Shown here: in pieces, positions 32,390 to 45,040 of the stretch | Layout of the letters: each line of letters opens with the position of its first letter | Numbering within the stretch: the first letter of the stretch is position 1 | Assembly: GCA_024364735.1 (NCBI GenBank) | Contig: JAGFNQ010001614.1 | Span: 869,756-933,755, forward strand | DNA from: Boesenbergia rotunda | Lineage: Eukaryota; Streptophyta; Magnoliopsida; Zingiberales; Zingiberaceae | Reading direction: 5' to 3' | DNA: 64,000 nucleotides | Made by a program: the position numbers and the translations under genes | Notes under the pieces: generated by a model | Databases searched by the model: none | Told to the model about the DNA's origin: nothing | Seen by the model: the letters and a program-made list of their open reading frames with translations, nothing else

Positions 32390-33829
32390 TGTTGGGATCT
32401 TTAGGTGACATAAACACAAAAATGCAGCGGAAACAAGATCCCTCGAGCGATCCATGCGAAAGAAAAACTCGTACGAAATCATCTATCTAATAGATCTATC
32501 TAAAGCGTATACCTTTGGAGCGTGCCCTTACGTTTATCCCGCTCGTCCATGTGCCGCCGGATCTCTTGCACGTTCAAGTGTTCGTGCCTCTATTCATATC
32601 CACACGAACACGATATCTCTACTTCGGAGAAGAACTACCTTAGTTGTGCTAGCAACTTGAGGTAGTTCACAAAACACCAAGAACCCAAGATGTGGGTTTC
32701 GGCCAAGATGGAGAAGAGAAGGAAGAGGGGAAAGAAAATGAGAAGTTGTCATCCAAATGACAAGGGACAAACTCTTTTATACTCATATCAAGAGGAGTTT
32801 TTGCCTTTTAAACTTCCCTTCATTAAACATTTTAATGTAACTCTCTAATGGTGAGAAACTCTCCATCTTCCTCTCTTATTAATTCATTAAACATTTTAAT
32901 GAATTAATATTTCATCCAAATGTGGTTGAGTCTAATCTAAATGAGTTTAACTCAAATTAGATCTCAATCCATAATCCAATTGGATTCACTTGAGTCTAAC
33001 TCAATTAATCCAATTCCAATTAAATCTTAGCCAAATCAAGATCAATTAATCTCCGAAGCATCGTGTCCTTAGTGTGTGACCCAATAGGCTCTCGTAATGT
33101 TGGCAATGTGTCTAAACCAATTTAGACACAAAAACAATGAGCGGCATCTAGCAATGCATCATTGCTACCCAAGTAACAAGAAAAGTCGAGATCCGACTAA
33201 ACCTCCGTGACTATGATAGTGTATGACCTTGTCCTTCTATCCTTGATATCTAGATTGACCAATGAGGCATAGACCGTGTCATCCTCAGTCAATCTTGTGT
33301 TTCTTGATCCCCGAGTAGACTCACTTAAACAAATGAGCTCAATATCTCATATTGACTCATTCGAGCATGGTCATGCGTTTTAGCAGTCCTACTCGATCAA
33401 GGGGCCCACAGATATCACTCCCGTCATATGGGAGGGATAGATCCCATCTACATCACTCACATCCCTCCGCATAATTCATTACATACCCAGTGATCGCCTT
33501 TATAGTCCACCCTGTTACGGGTGACGTTTGACGATACCAAAGTACATAACTCCTTATGTAGGGAACCGTAGTGACTTCAGGTCTAAGGACTATTCATACC
33601 AATAGTCACATGAGAAAGTTTATGACACTCATATGACAATCTATGAAACTTTCTCATGGCGGGTCAATTCAGTACACATTCTCTAATGTATACCCATGTG
33701 TCAACTTGATATCACATATCCATGACTTGTGAGCTCAAGTCATCAGTTGACCTACATGCTAGTCTTTATGTATTAATATTGTCCTTGAATACTTATACTT
33801 GACTAGGAATGATTTAGAGTAGTGTTCTC
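32390..33829 (-). repeat. L4 LTR, truncated
   Basis: It starts TGTTGGGATCTTTAGG, nearly the same as 12993-14430, and stops at AGTGTTCTC where the L5 LTR of E4 begins. Left flank TCTTC. The remaining 200 bases of the LTR are not seen beyond the N at 37534. Confidence 0.85.
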
Positions 33830-34461
33830 TGTTGCGACCGGGTGCATGTCGACAAGGATACGAGTTCGTAAAATTTAAAATTTTTACGTGTAGCGGAAGA
33901 GTTTGCATAAAATAATTTCCTAAATTATTTTAACTTCGTATCTAGCATGCAACCTTATAGTGTATCGACATAATCATAAAATAAAAGTTTGCGGAAAAGT
34001 AAACTAATTTACCAAGTACCTCGCGTAACTTGAAGAAAGGGACGAGATCCAACCGTAGCGTCCCTTGGAAGCTTCGCCTCTATTCGCGTCCACGTCGAGT
34101 TCTCTTCGGGATGACTTCGCAAAGTCAAGAGTTTTGTGCCGACGAGAACTACTAGATTCTATAAAGGCACAACTAGAAGAATAAGATAAATAATGGAAAA
34201 CTAACCAACGAAAGTAACGGAATCGTATTCCGGGAAGAGAGGAGTCGCTATCCGCTTCTTCTTCTTCGTGTTCGGGTTCTCCTCCTTCTTGATTGCTCAC
34301 GCCAACTTCACCTTGGAAGTTGGTTGGGTGCGCCGGCCCTAATCCACAAGGGTGGGCGCCGACCCTAGGCAAGAGAGGGAGAGGGAGAGGAGAAGAGATT
34401 AAGAGAGAGAGGGAGAGCTCTATGATAAGTTGAGTTAGGAATAAGGGCTAGCCTTTGGTTC

Positions 34462-34471
34462 CTTTATATAG
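34462..34471 (-). promoter_or_regulatory. Putative TATA box of L5 LTR
   Basis: The minus strand reads CTATATAAAGG. The same box occurs at 45031 and 51429 in the other L5 copies, at an equivalent position. Confidence 0.55.
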
Positions 34472-34979
34472 TAGCAACTCCTTTGCTAAGTCTCCCTCTT
34501 AACCGAATTAACGGAATTAACGGAATTAGTTATAAGAAATTTATCTTATAAATTTTCTTATTAATTATTCCATTTAAACCGAGTCTTTATTATAAACCAA
34601 TTTATAATAAAACAAATTAATTATCATAAGAAAATTTATCCTATAAATTCTCTTATGAATTTTATTATAACTAACTTTATAATAAAACTAATTAATTATC
34701 ATAAGAAATTTATCTTATAAATTCTTATGAATTATTCCGTTTAAACCAAGTTTTATTATAACTAATTTATAATAAAACAAATTCTTCTTCTCTTTAAATT
34801 ATAAAATAAATTTTATAAGAAATTTATAAACTTTCTTATTATGGAAAAATCAATTCATAATTGATTTTATAAAATTAAAATAAACCCAATTCATGGATTA
34901 TTTTAATCTTCCATAAAAGAATAAATTTCTATAAATTTATTTATATAAATTTCTTTATACAAATTTATTTATCCATAAT

Positions 34980-35162
34980 TTATAAAATAAATCGCGCTGG
35001 ATTTATCTTATTAATTAAACCAATTAAATTGGTTTTTCTCCCTTTAATGGCCGGCCACCCAAGGAGGGTCAACACCCTCTTTGGCCGGCCAAAGCCGACC
35101 CGAACCGATCGCGAATTAAACTCATTTAATTCGCCCAAAAAGCCTTCAAAAGACTTAGCCAT
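34980..35162 (-). CDS. Small reading frame in L5 LTR, MAKSFE family (60 codons)
   Basis: MAKSFEGFLGELNEFNS...NKINPARFIL. The frame at 44538-44720 has the same length, start and end; a third copy starts at 50577 (MAKSFEYFLGELNEFNS) but runs off. Function unknown. It may be a conserved LTR sequence rather than a protein. Confidence 0.25.
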   Translation of the reverse strand: MAKSFEGFLGELNEFNSRSVRVGFGRPKRVLTLLGWPAIKGRKTNLIGLINKINPARFIL

Positions 35163-36282
35163 TTTTAGCTTCCATTGCGCCTCTGACTAACTCAGATTCG
35201 ACTTATTTCTCTTGATCGGAAAATCCAATTTTCAACTCGTTTTAAATCCCTCGGATTACTCGTAGTGCGTGTGACTAAATAGGCTTTCGATTTATGTTGG
35301 TCGTCTATAATCAACAAATTATAGAACGATCATGAGTGGCACCTAGTAGTACATCATGATCCCCAATTAATCGAAAGATCAACGGTTTGACCCCAGAAGA
35401 AATTATTCTGAAACCCTTCAGCAGCTCTAATGAATCGTGCCCCATTCCCTTCACCACCTTATACCCACTTGGTTCAGGACACGGTCAATGGTGTCAGTCC
35501 CCACTAGGCTGACTACGTCACACCTAGCCCAAGTAGTGTCTTTCTCGTCCTTTGGATTTCTAATTACTCTCATGTATTTCAGAGACTCTCACTCTAAACA
35601 TGATACGCTCTGGCCAGAGGCTTTGAGTAACAATCCGACGATAGGCCTGGGTATACATCTCCTCGCAAGGAGTGGTGAATCCTTTGTAGGCTGTTCAAAC
35701 ATCTTCGGGCACTTCGGCTTAAACCCGATCATCCTGGGTCCACACCTCCTTGGAGATGCTTGCTTAAGATGTCAAAGTATAAGTCTCTATGACCAAGATG
35801 ACTTGAACACCACAAGTCAAAGGAACATCACACTTAAGCCGCAGTAAGATCTTCATTGACATATCTACATGTAGATTCCCATATGAAGTCTTACAGCTAG
35901 TCACTCCAATGAACTAGTTCCCTTAACTAGCATCCATGTTTATCTCCGGACATCCCAATGTCACCAGCCAGTGAGAATCAGCTGATTAGAGAATAACTCA
36001 TGCTAGTCTCAACAGAATTGATAGTGTCCGTTTTTATCAATTCATCGACTAGGGATATTTTCAATACTTCACATTTGCGCATTTAGAGATAATCACTAGT
36101 TGTGATCTCATCACAAATTCTCTTATGCTGTGAGTTGTATTGCGGACATTCAGTAGATGAGTTTAAGATCCCAATCAAATACACAAGCATGTATACTCAA
36201 ATAGTGAATTATCATTTATTGATATAAATGTTTTACAATCATAAGGCGATTGCCTTAGGACACTTCTCTCATATCACTAACA

Positions 36283-36296
36283 AACTCCCACTTGGC
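36283..36296 (-). other. Polypurine tract of E4
   Basis: The element strand reads GGCCAAGTGGGAGTT just before the LTR, following the pol stop at 36297. Confidence 0.75.
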
Positions 36297-37533
36297 CTAA
36301 TGCCAATCGCTACGGTATCCAATACCACAAGCTCTAACATGACTCTCAAACTTGCTTTGAGGCAAGGCCTTAGTTAAAGGATCCGCTATATTCCTTTCAG
36401 TGGGAACTCTCTCAATTTGTATGTCATTCCTACTTATAATCTCTCTGATCAGATGATAGCGGTGAAGCACGTGTTTGGATCGCTGATGAGACCTTGGTTC
36501 CTTTGCTTGTACAATAGCTCCATTGTTGTCGTAGTAAACCGGCACTGCATCATCAATGGTTGGAACCACGCCAAGTTCAGAGACGAACTTCTTGATCCAG
36601 ACTACTTCCTTTGCTGCTTCCGAAGCTGCGATATATTCCGCTTCCGTGGTGGAATCCGCTACGGTGTCTTGTTTGGAACTTTTCCAACTAACTGCGCCTC
36701 CATTCAAAGTAAATACGTATCCAGACTGCGATTTGGAGTCATCCTTATCTGTCTGGAAACTGGCATCTATATACCCACGTATTACCAAATCTCCTTCTCC
36801 ATATATTAGGAACACATCCTTAGTTCTTCTTAAGTACTTAAGGATTGTCTTAACAGCCGCCCAGTGATCCATTCCTGGATCCGACTGGTATCTGCTTGTG
36901 ACGCTCAAAGCATACGATACATCAGGCCTAGTACATAACATAGCATACATGATAGATCCTATCGCGGATGCATAGGAATCTTATTCATGCAAATCCTCTC
37001 GTCTTCTGTGCGCGGACACATAGACTTTGAAAGGTTGATCCCATGCCTAATGGGAAGGTAACCTTTCTTGGATTCCGACATGCTAAACCTTTTTAGCACT
37101 CGGTCTATATATGTAGACTGCGAAAGACCCGAGCAACCGTTTTGATCTATCTCTATTAGATTCTAATCCCAAGGATATAGGTTGCTTTCCCAGTCTTTCA
37201 TGGAGAAAGTTTTGGGATAACCAAATTTTAACTGTCTGTAAGACTGAAATATCGTTTCCTATAAGTAAGATGTCGTCGACATATAATACTAGGAATACGA
37301 TGCACTCCCACTAACCTTCTTGTACACACAGGGTTCGTCAGGATTTTGTGAGAAATCAAACTTTTTGATTGTCTCATCAAAATGGATATTCCAGCTCCTA
37401 GATGCTGCTTCAGTCCATATATGGATCGTCGAAGCTTGCATACCTTGGTTTATCAACCGATGTGAAACTTCAGGGCTGTATTATGTATACGTCCTCAAGC
37501 AGGTTCCGTTAAGGAAAGCTGTTTTTCACATTC
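36297..37533 (-). pseudogene. E4 pol C-terminal: RT half and RNase H
   Basis: RT includes LYVDDILLIGNDIS (about 37270), a YVDD catalytic motif. A clean frame from 36950 encodes the RNase H domain: YIDASFQTDKDDSKSQSGYV, STTEAEYIAASEAAKEVVW, YYDNNGAIVQAKEPRSHQRS and the end GIGYRSDWH with TAG at 36297. Between 36960 and 37530 several stops and frameshifts occur. It degrades the RNA template and completes cDNA synthesis in a working element. RT upstream of FLNGNLLEDVY is missing. Confidence 0.85.
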
Positions 37534-37534
37534 N
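37534..37534. other. Single N: chimeric junction between two copia copies
   Basis: To its left E4 RT begins at the codons for NGNLLEDVY; to its right E5 has already covered the same RT part and reaches SREERDH. The overlapping RT segments differ in sequence. One N and an incompatible order indicate a collapsed gap or misjoin. Confidence 0.8.
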
Positions 37535-40500
37535 GTGGTCTCTCTCCTCTCTAGAAGAGGGACCTTGAGTCTTCGATAGACTCACGCCATGTGACATTGG
37601 CAGATTTCCCTTCTTGAAATTCTGCATGGCAAACCGTTGCAAAACGGTATCAATGTATGTACTCTGACTTAGGCCAAGCAATCTCTTAGATCTATTTCTA
37701 TAGATCTTAATGCCTAGAATGCAGGCTGCTTCACCTATGTCCTTCATTGCGAAACAAGTCCCCAACCAAGTCTTCACAGACTGTAGCGAAGGGATGTTGT
37801 TCCCAATGAGTAGTATGTCATCCACATAAAAGACTAGGAAGACTACTGTGCTCCCACTAAACATCTTGTATACACAAGGTTCATCTTCGTTCTTGATGAA
37901 ACCAAACTGTTTGATCGCATCATCGAATCGAAGATTCCATCTCCGAGAAGCTTGCTTTAGACCATAAATGGCCCTATGCAGCTTGCATACTCTGCCAGTA
38001 TGCTGTGGATCTACAAAACCCTCAGGCTGTGTCATGTACACATCCTCGAGGAGGTTTCCATTCAGAAACGCTGTCTTGACATCCATCTGCCAGATCTCAT
38101 AATCGTGGTAGGCTGCAATAGCAAGCATGATCCGAATGGACTTAAACATCGCTACTGGAGAAAAAGTTTCATCATAGTCAATACCATGAATTTGCTTGAA
38201 ACCTTTAGCTACCAGTCTACCCTTATAGGTATGAGTAAGCCCATCCATGTTAGGCTTTCTATTAAAGACCCACTTACACCCAATGGGTTTGACCCCTTCA
38301 GGTGGATCAACCAAGGTCCAAACTTGGTTAGTGTACATGGATTCCATTTCGGATCTCATGGCTTCCAGCCATGACTCAGAATCTGGGCTCATCACAGCTT
38401 CCTGATAGGTGGTAGGCTCATTCTCAATGATCATAACGTCATCATGGTCAGGAAAGAGGAATGAATATCTCTCAGGCTGACGACGTACCCTATCAGACCT
38501 GCGAAGAGATAGGTCTACCTGAACAGGTTGTTGTTCCACAACTTCTTGTGTAACAATCTCATCAACCACCACACTTTGTGGTTCCTGTTCAACTTCCATC
38601 AAGGCTTCAGTGCTATTGTCCATGTCTTGAACTTCTTCAAGACTGAACGTACTCCCACTAGTCTTTCTAGAAACAAAGTCCCTTTCTAGAAATACTCCAG
38701 TCTTAGCAACAAACACTTTGTGCTGACTAGGAATGTAGAAGTAGTATCCCTTCGTTTCCTTGGGATACCCTATGAAATAACACTTATCAGATTTGGGTCC
38801 CAGTTTGTCTGAGACTTGACGTCGTACGTAAGCCTCACAACCCCAAACCCTCATGAAAGACATCTTGGGACTCCTCCCTGTCCATATCGTATATGGTGTC
38901 TTCATGACAGCCTTTGATGGAACACGGTTTAGTGTGAACGCTGCCGTGTCTAGAGCATATCCCCAAAAGGATATAGGAAGATCTGCGTGACTCATCATAG
39001 ATCGTACCATATCTAATAAGGTACGATTCCTCCTTTCGGATACACCATTCCACTGTGGTGTCCCAGGAGGAGTGAGTTGAGATAGAATCCCACACTCAGC
39101 TAAATAGTCACGAAACTCATGGCTCAAGTATTCTCCACCTCGATCTGATCGAAGTATTTTAATACTCTTGCCGAGTTGGTTTTGTACTTCATTTCTGAAT
39201 TCTTTGAACTTTTCAAAGGACTCGGACTTATGTGTCATCAAGTACACATAACCATATCTACTGAAATCATCAGTAAATGTGATGAAGTATCTATAACCAC
39301 CTCGAGCAGCAACATTGAAAGGGCCACATACATCAGAATGTATGAGTCCTAACAAATCTGTTGCCCTCTCGCTATGTCCACTAAAGGGAGTCTTAGTCAT
39401 CTTGCCTAGAAGGCATGACTCGCATGTCTCATATGATTCAAAATCAAATGAATCCAGCAATCCATCCTTATGGAGCTGGGACAAGCGACTCTCATTTATG
39501 TGGCCTAAGCGACAGTGCCAGAGATAGGTTGGGTTCAACTCATTTGATCTCAACCTCTTGGTACTTACATTATAGATAGGGCGTTCTAAGTCTAGAATGT
39601 AGAGTCCGTTGGTAAGATCTGCACTACAATAGAACATTTCATTTAAATAGACTGAACAACATTTGTTCTTAATTATAAATGAGAAGCCTTTCTTGTCTAG
39701 ACAAGAAACAGAAATTATGTTCTTAGTAAGTGCAGGTACATAACAACAATCATCTAGTTCCAGTACAAGCCCAGAGGGCAGAGATAGAAAATAAGTTCCT
39801 ACAGCAACAGCAGCAACTCGTGCTCCATTGCCTACTCGTAGGTCCACCTCGCCCTTTGCCAATGCCCTGCTATTTCTCAGCCCCTGCACATTGGTACAAA
39901 TGTGAGAAGCACATCCAGTATCTAATACCCATGATGTAGAAATAGAAAGGTTGACTTCTATAACATATATACCTGAAGTAGAAGACTCGCTTCTCTTCTT
40001 CTTAAGATCCTCCAGGTAGATCTTGCAGTTTCTTTTCCAATGCCCTTTCTCACCGCAATGGAAACAGGTGGCATCCTTCTGCACCCCACCCTTGGGTTTA
40101 AGTGCTGCAGAGCTGGCTTTGCCCTTGGTTTGGGTCTTACCCTTACCTTTGGGCTTCCACTTACCCTTGCCTTTGCCCTTCTGTACCATCAGGACGGTAC
40201 TAGGCTTGGTGAGATTAGGCTCAGCAGTTCTTAACATGTTGAGTATCTCGGGAAGTGGTTTGTCTAATTCGTTCATGTTGTAATTCATGACGAATTGACG
40301 GTAACCTGGCGGCAACGATTGCAGAATCAGGTCGGTAGCCAGCTCTTGGCCCAAGGGAAACCCTAGTCTATCGAGGTTCTCGACGTACCCAATCATCTGG
40401 AGTACGTGAGTTCCTACTGGGGTTCCCTCTTTCATCTTGCATGAAAAGAGGGCCTGAGTCACTTCGAACCGCTCATGCCTTGCCTGCCCTTGATATAATT

Positions 40501-40810
40501 GCTTGAGGTGGCCAATCATATCGTAAGCATTCATGTTCTCGTGTTGCTTCTGAAGCTCAGAGGACATGCAGCATAGCATTAGGCACGACACGTCTAACGC
40601 GTCGTCTTGATGCTTCTGATGAGCATCTCTAACGCTACGGATGGCTGAGGGTGGTGGTGCTTCAGGAACTGCTTGCTCTAGAACGTACAGCTTACGTTCC
40701 TGTTTGAGGACTATCCTCAAGTTCCTGTACCAGTCCAGGAAATTAGCTCCAGTGAGCTTGTCCTTCTCAAGGACAGATCGCAGAGAGAGAGTATTCGCGT
40801 TTGAAGACAT
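37535..40810 (-). CDS. E5 gag-pol polyprotein (partial, about 1090 codons)
   Basis: Start ATG at 40810: MSSNANTLSLRSVLEKDKL, followed by a gag domain (LLCCMSSELQKQHENMNAYD). CCHC knuckle CFHCGEKGHWKRNC (residues about 250-265), protease WVLDTGCASHICTN (about 295), pre-integrase YLWHCRLGHINESR, integrase HSDVCGPF, SDRGGEYLS and NGVSERRNRTL (catalytic D, D and E all present, about 490-610), RT with WMDVKTAFLNGNL-type segment and YVDDILLIGNN (about 1020). No stop or frameshift until the N. It is longer than any other frame here. It would form particles, cut the polyprotein, copy RNA and integrate cDNA. The C-terminal RT part and RNase H lie beyond the gap. Confidence 0.92.
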
Positions 40811-42422
40811 GGCAATCTACAACAGATAAATGCAGAGAATAAATATCATATTCTAGTAATCATCTAATTAGGCCTTTAATTAAATGATGCTCCCACTAAA
40901 TTATAGGAATTTTGGTGGAATCAAGTCATTGGAGTGGTCAAACCACACTACTAGATCCGTACCAATTTACTATAATTTATGTGGGACAAGATCCACATCA
41001 TACTATGCCTTGAGTTAGCTTTGGCTAAATCGCCCAAGACTTAGTATGATCGGTAGATAACTAATTTATCAATTACATCTCTATGCAACTCTTGTTTATA
41101 GGATCAAGATTTAACGTTTACGAATAATCTTGAGTTAGCTTTGGCTAAATCGCTCAAGACTATTTAAAACGGTGATTTTGTCCTACCCTTTCCAACTATT
41201 GGAATACGCCTATAGCTTTACTCGATCCAATTGAGTTAACTAGTTACTCAATCTGATTGAGCTCGATCTAACCCGAGCCGTGATAGGCGGGACCAAGGTT
41301 GTCCCTCCGCATCCTACCAAGATTAAATGCGTTGCTCTGCTTTGGCAGAATCGACAAGCGCATATGATCGAGGTAGTGATGGGTATCAGGACCCGGTAGG
41401 CGTTTACGAGTTGATTCGATTTTAGATCTAATCTAATCGAGGATGTGCATCACATCTAGGCATTTATGAAATCTAATTTAATCCTAAATGTGTATTAAGT
41501 GCACATCAAAATGTGGTTCCCACATTACTTGTGCATCTCATACACTTAAGTTTATTTTTACTATTCTACATTATCATGCATCATATACATCACAAGCATA
41601 GCAATAATAAAAATAAACATAAGTGACTTGGTCATGGCCCTGCTAAGACCCTCTCAAGCCAATGAGAGGATCCGATGGTCAACCTAGGTCTAGCGGCTTC
41701 TCCAAGCGCTTCCTCTTGACCGTCTTGGTGTTGTCGGCTAGTTCTCCCGAGTCCAAGTTCTCCAGAATTTCCGTCGTCTTCACTTTTGTACATTACAAAT
41801 TTTTATACTCGAGTTACATTCGAGTCTAAATATGAAATACAACAGAAATAAAATATTAAAAGCCGACACGCAGGTCGCAAACACAATACAACACGCACAT
41901 GTACAAAAACGGCGCGCAGGCCGTATTATGAATTACAACACAATTTTAATCTTATTAAAAATTGGGTTTTGGGCCATGACCATCACGCTACTGTACATAA
42001 TTCAAAATTATGTAATTTTACAGATTTTATATAATTTTTCTACTGATTTTTAGAATTTTTCGAGTCACAACTCCGCGGCGGTCCCGGTAAGCGGGTTTCG
42101 GGCGTAATCGCGAGACAAGGCCCCTTGCGGGGTTAGGGGCAGCACCCCTACTCGTGAAATAACCTTCACGAGTGTCTTCTTGCGATTATACAGCGCCTTT
42201 ACCCGCTGTCCCAAAATCCATTTGGGCGAAACTTGCCGTTTCGGAGAAGTTTTTCTCGGTGGCAAAGTCTACAAGTGCTTCGCACTCGTCGCTTTGCCTC
42301 TACGAGGAAAAATACTCAAAAATCCTAAAATTTAGAAAAATTACAGAAGCATAAAATTATCTAAATTTTGTATCTAATACAAAAAAAAATAAAAACCAAA
42401 ACGAGCACAAGCTTCGCTCGTG
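40811..42422 (-). other. 5' leader of E5 with a duplicated hairpin
   Basis: About 1.6 kb between primer site and gag ATG without a credible coding frame. Two 30-base copies of CTTGAGTTAGCTTTGGCTAA plus ATCGC(C/T)CAAG occur at 41009-41038 and 41129-41158. Each folds with TTAGC/GCTAA inside CTTGAG/CTCAAG. Leaders of retroelements carry packaging and dimerisation signals; assignment here is inference. Confidence 0.6.
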
Positions 42423-42434
42423 GCTCTGATACCA
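42423..42434 (-). other. Primer-binding site of E5
   Basis: GCTCTGATACCA, one base before the LTR start at 42436. Confidence 0.88.
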
Positions 42435-42435
42435 C

Positions 42436-44207
42436 TGTAGGGTTTTTCGGGCCGCGAAAACCGCTTTTTCGCGTCGCGGAAACCCCGAAAGCCCCAATAG
42501 AAAGGATCCGAGCGAAGAAAACCATTTCAAAATATTATGAGTGCTCGTTTACATGCTTCAAAACCGATCTACAACCTAGATCTATTAGAGAAGAGAAAAC
42601 TACCTTCGATGCGTGCCCCACAATTCCCGCTCGCTCCTCGGTTGGTGTCGGATCTCAAGGATGCAAAGTAGCAACCCTCTAGAAGTATCCACACAAGAAA
42701 GAGAGTGGAGAGGAGAACCCAAAAGTGTGCTAGCACTCCTTGGGGTCTCGGCAAGATGAGAGGAGAGGGAGAGCCAAAAAACTCAACAAAAACCAAGTTA
42801 GGAGGAGAATCAATCACACACCCACATATGGACTTAAGTGGCCGGCCACTTAATGGCCATTAAGTGGCCGGCCACCACCTTAGGTAACCCCTATTTGAAT
42901 TCAAAATTCAAATGGGGAGGTTACTTAGCCTTGATGATGATGCCAAGTCATCACTTGGTCAAGTCAAGGTGATGTGGCTTGAGTCAAGTCAAACTTGCCT
43001 CTTATGGACTTTCCATATTTAGCCAAAGTCAAACTTTGACTTCATTATTCTCCCATGATTAGATTCATCCAACACTTGGATCAAACTCGAGTCCAACTCA
43101 AGTTGTCTAATTTGAGTCAAGTCAAACTTGCCTTTTATGGACTTTCCATATTTAGCCAAAGTCAAACTTTGACTTCATTACTCTCGGTCCATCATATGGA
43201 CTTATTCTCCATCTATTGCTCTATGTGTGTGACCCTATAGGTTCTTGTAACGTTGGCAATGCCCTTAAACCTATTTAAGGACATAAGCAATGAGAGGTAT
43301 CTAGCAACACATCATTGCTACCCAAGTTACAAGAATGTCGAGATCCAACATCACCATTGTGACTAATAATTGTGACCATCACAATATGTGACAACGTCCT
43401 TCTATCCTCGATATCTAGATTGATCTTTCATGAGGCATAGACCGTGTCATCCTCAAATCAATCTATATGTCTTGATCTCCAAGTAGACTCACTATAATCA
43501 AATAAGCTCAATATCTAATATTGCCTTATTTGGGCATGGCCATGCACTTAGTGGTCTTACTCTATCAAGAACGAAGATATCACTCCCGTCATATAGGAGG
43601 GATAGATCCCATCTACGTTACTCACATCCCTCCGCATAATTTGTTACAAACCCAGTAATCGCCTTTATAGTCCACCCAGTTACGGGTGACGTTTGACGAA
43701 GCCAAAGTACGTAACTCCTTATGTAGGGAACTATGGTAACTTCAGGTCTAGGACTATAGTCATACTAATAGTCACATGAGAAAGTATATGACACTCATAT
43801 AACGATCCATGATACTTTCTCATGGCGGGCCATTCAGTATACATTCTCTAATGTATACCCATGTGTCAACTTGATATCTCATATCCATGACTTGTGAGAT
43901 CAAGTCATCATGTTGACCTACATGCTAGTCTCTATGCATTAACATTGTCCTTGAATGTTAATACTTGACTAGGAATAATTAAGAGTAGTGTTCTCTATAT
44001 CATCTCACTATCGATTCAACTAATCGATTGATATAGATAAGAACCTTCTACTCAAGGACGTTATTATACTAAGTTATTTGGCACCAATACACATAAGTAC
44101 AATAACCATAAGAAATGCCTTTATATAAGAAATATATATACAAGAATATGATACAATGAGTCCAAAAAGTAATCATCATATGATTGGCTCTAGGGCTCTC
44201 ACTAACA
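42436..44207 (-). repeat. L4b LTR, 5' LTR of E5 (1772 bp)
   Basis: TGTAGGGTTTTTCGG...CTCTCACTAACA. From about 43200 onward it is close to L4 (13690-14626), including GTAACGTTGGCAATG and TCACTCCCGTCATAT. The first 700 bases differ and include two TGGCCGGCCA palindromes (42838-42880). Confidence 0.85.
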
Positions 44208-44537
44208 TGACACACACAGACCATGTCCTGAACCAAGAGGGTATAAGATGGTGAAGGGAATGGGGCATGATTCATTAGAGCTGCTGAAGGGTTTCAGAAT
44301 TATTTCTGAGGTCAACCGTTGATCTTTCGATTAATTGGGGGTCATGATGTACTACTAGGTGCCACTCATGATCGTTCTATAATTGGTTAATTATAGACGG
44401 CCAACATAAATCGAAAGCCTATTTAGTCACACGCACTACGAGTAATCCGAGGGATTTAAAACGAGTTGAAAATTAGATTTTCCGATCAAGAGAGATAAGT
44501 CGAATCTAAATTTTCAGAGACGCATCGAAAGCATAAA

Positions 44538-44720
44538 ATGGCTAAGTCTTTTGAAGACTTATTGGATGAATTAAATGAGTTTAATTCGTATGGTTTTGGC
44601 TTGGGGTTGGCCGGCCAAAGAGGGTCCCCACCCTCTTTGTTTGGCCGGCCACATCAAAAGGGGAGAACCAAATTGTTTGGTTCAAATTATAAAATAAACC
44701 GAGCGCAGTTTGTTTTATAA
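44538..44720 (+). CDS. Small reading frame in L5 LTR, MAKSFE family (60 codons)
   Basis: MAKSFEDLLDELNEFNS...NYKINRAQFVL, 60 codons, matching 34980-35162 at both ends while the middle differs. Same caution: it may simply be a conserved LTR block. Confidence 0.25.
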   Translation: MAKSFEDLLDELNEFNSYGFGLGLAGQRGSPPSLFGRPHQKGRTKLFGSNYKINRAQFVL

Positions 44721-45030
44721 AATTATGGATAAAGAAATTTATATAAAGAAATTTATATAAAGAAATTTATATTTCATGGAAATTAAAATTAACCATGGAT
44801 TGGTTTATTTTATTTTATAAAATCAATAATGGATTGATTTACCATGATAAAGAAATTTATATAAAGAAATTTCTTTCCATAATAAAAGGGGAGACATGTT
44901 TGTTTTTATTATAAATTAAGTTATAATAAAAACTTGGCATAACGGAATAATTCATAGAAAAAATTTATAAGATAAATTTCTTATGAAAAATTTATTCCGT
45001 TAAGAGGAGACTTGGCGATTAAGAGGCTAC

Positions 45031-45040
45031 TATATAAAGG
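45031..45040 (+). promoter_or_regulatory. Putative TATA box of L5 LTR
   Basis: TATATAAAGG after CTTGGCGATTAAGAGGCTAC; equivalent to 51429 and 34462 (minus). Confidence 0.55.

Larger units (their letters stand above)
33830..36282 (-). repeat. L5 LTR, 3' LTR of E4 (2453 bp)
   Basis: TGTTGCGACCGGGTGC...CATATCACTAACA. Same family as 49462-52099. TATA box on the minus strand at 34462-34471 (CTATATAAAGG). It has GGCCGGCC palindromes around 35050-35095, AT-rich repeats 34500-34980 and a 60-codon frame (34980-35162). Confidence 0.88.
33830..37533 (-). mobile_element. E4: copia element, 3' half
   Basis: 3' LTR (L5), polypurine tract, RNase H and the C-terminal half of RT, all on the minus strand. 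It is cut by the N at 37534, where another copia copy (E5) begins in a different, overlapping part of RT. The two are related but not the same element. Confidence 0.8.
37535..44207 (-). mobile_element. E5: copia element with open gag-pol, 3' end missing
   Basis: 5' LTR 42436-44207, primer site, 1.6 kb leader, and an uninterrupted gag-pol frame to the N at 37534. The RT end, RNase H and 3' LTR are missing. It is the least decayed coding unit in the window, so probably the youngest insertion in this part. It is inserted in, or joined to, an L5 LTR at 44208. Confidence 0.85.

Noticed and set aside
37535..40810. Host multidomain gene of 1094 codons
   Set aside because: Domain order gag, CCHC, protease, integrase and RT plus LTR and primer site identify it as copia gag-pol.
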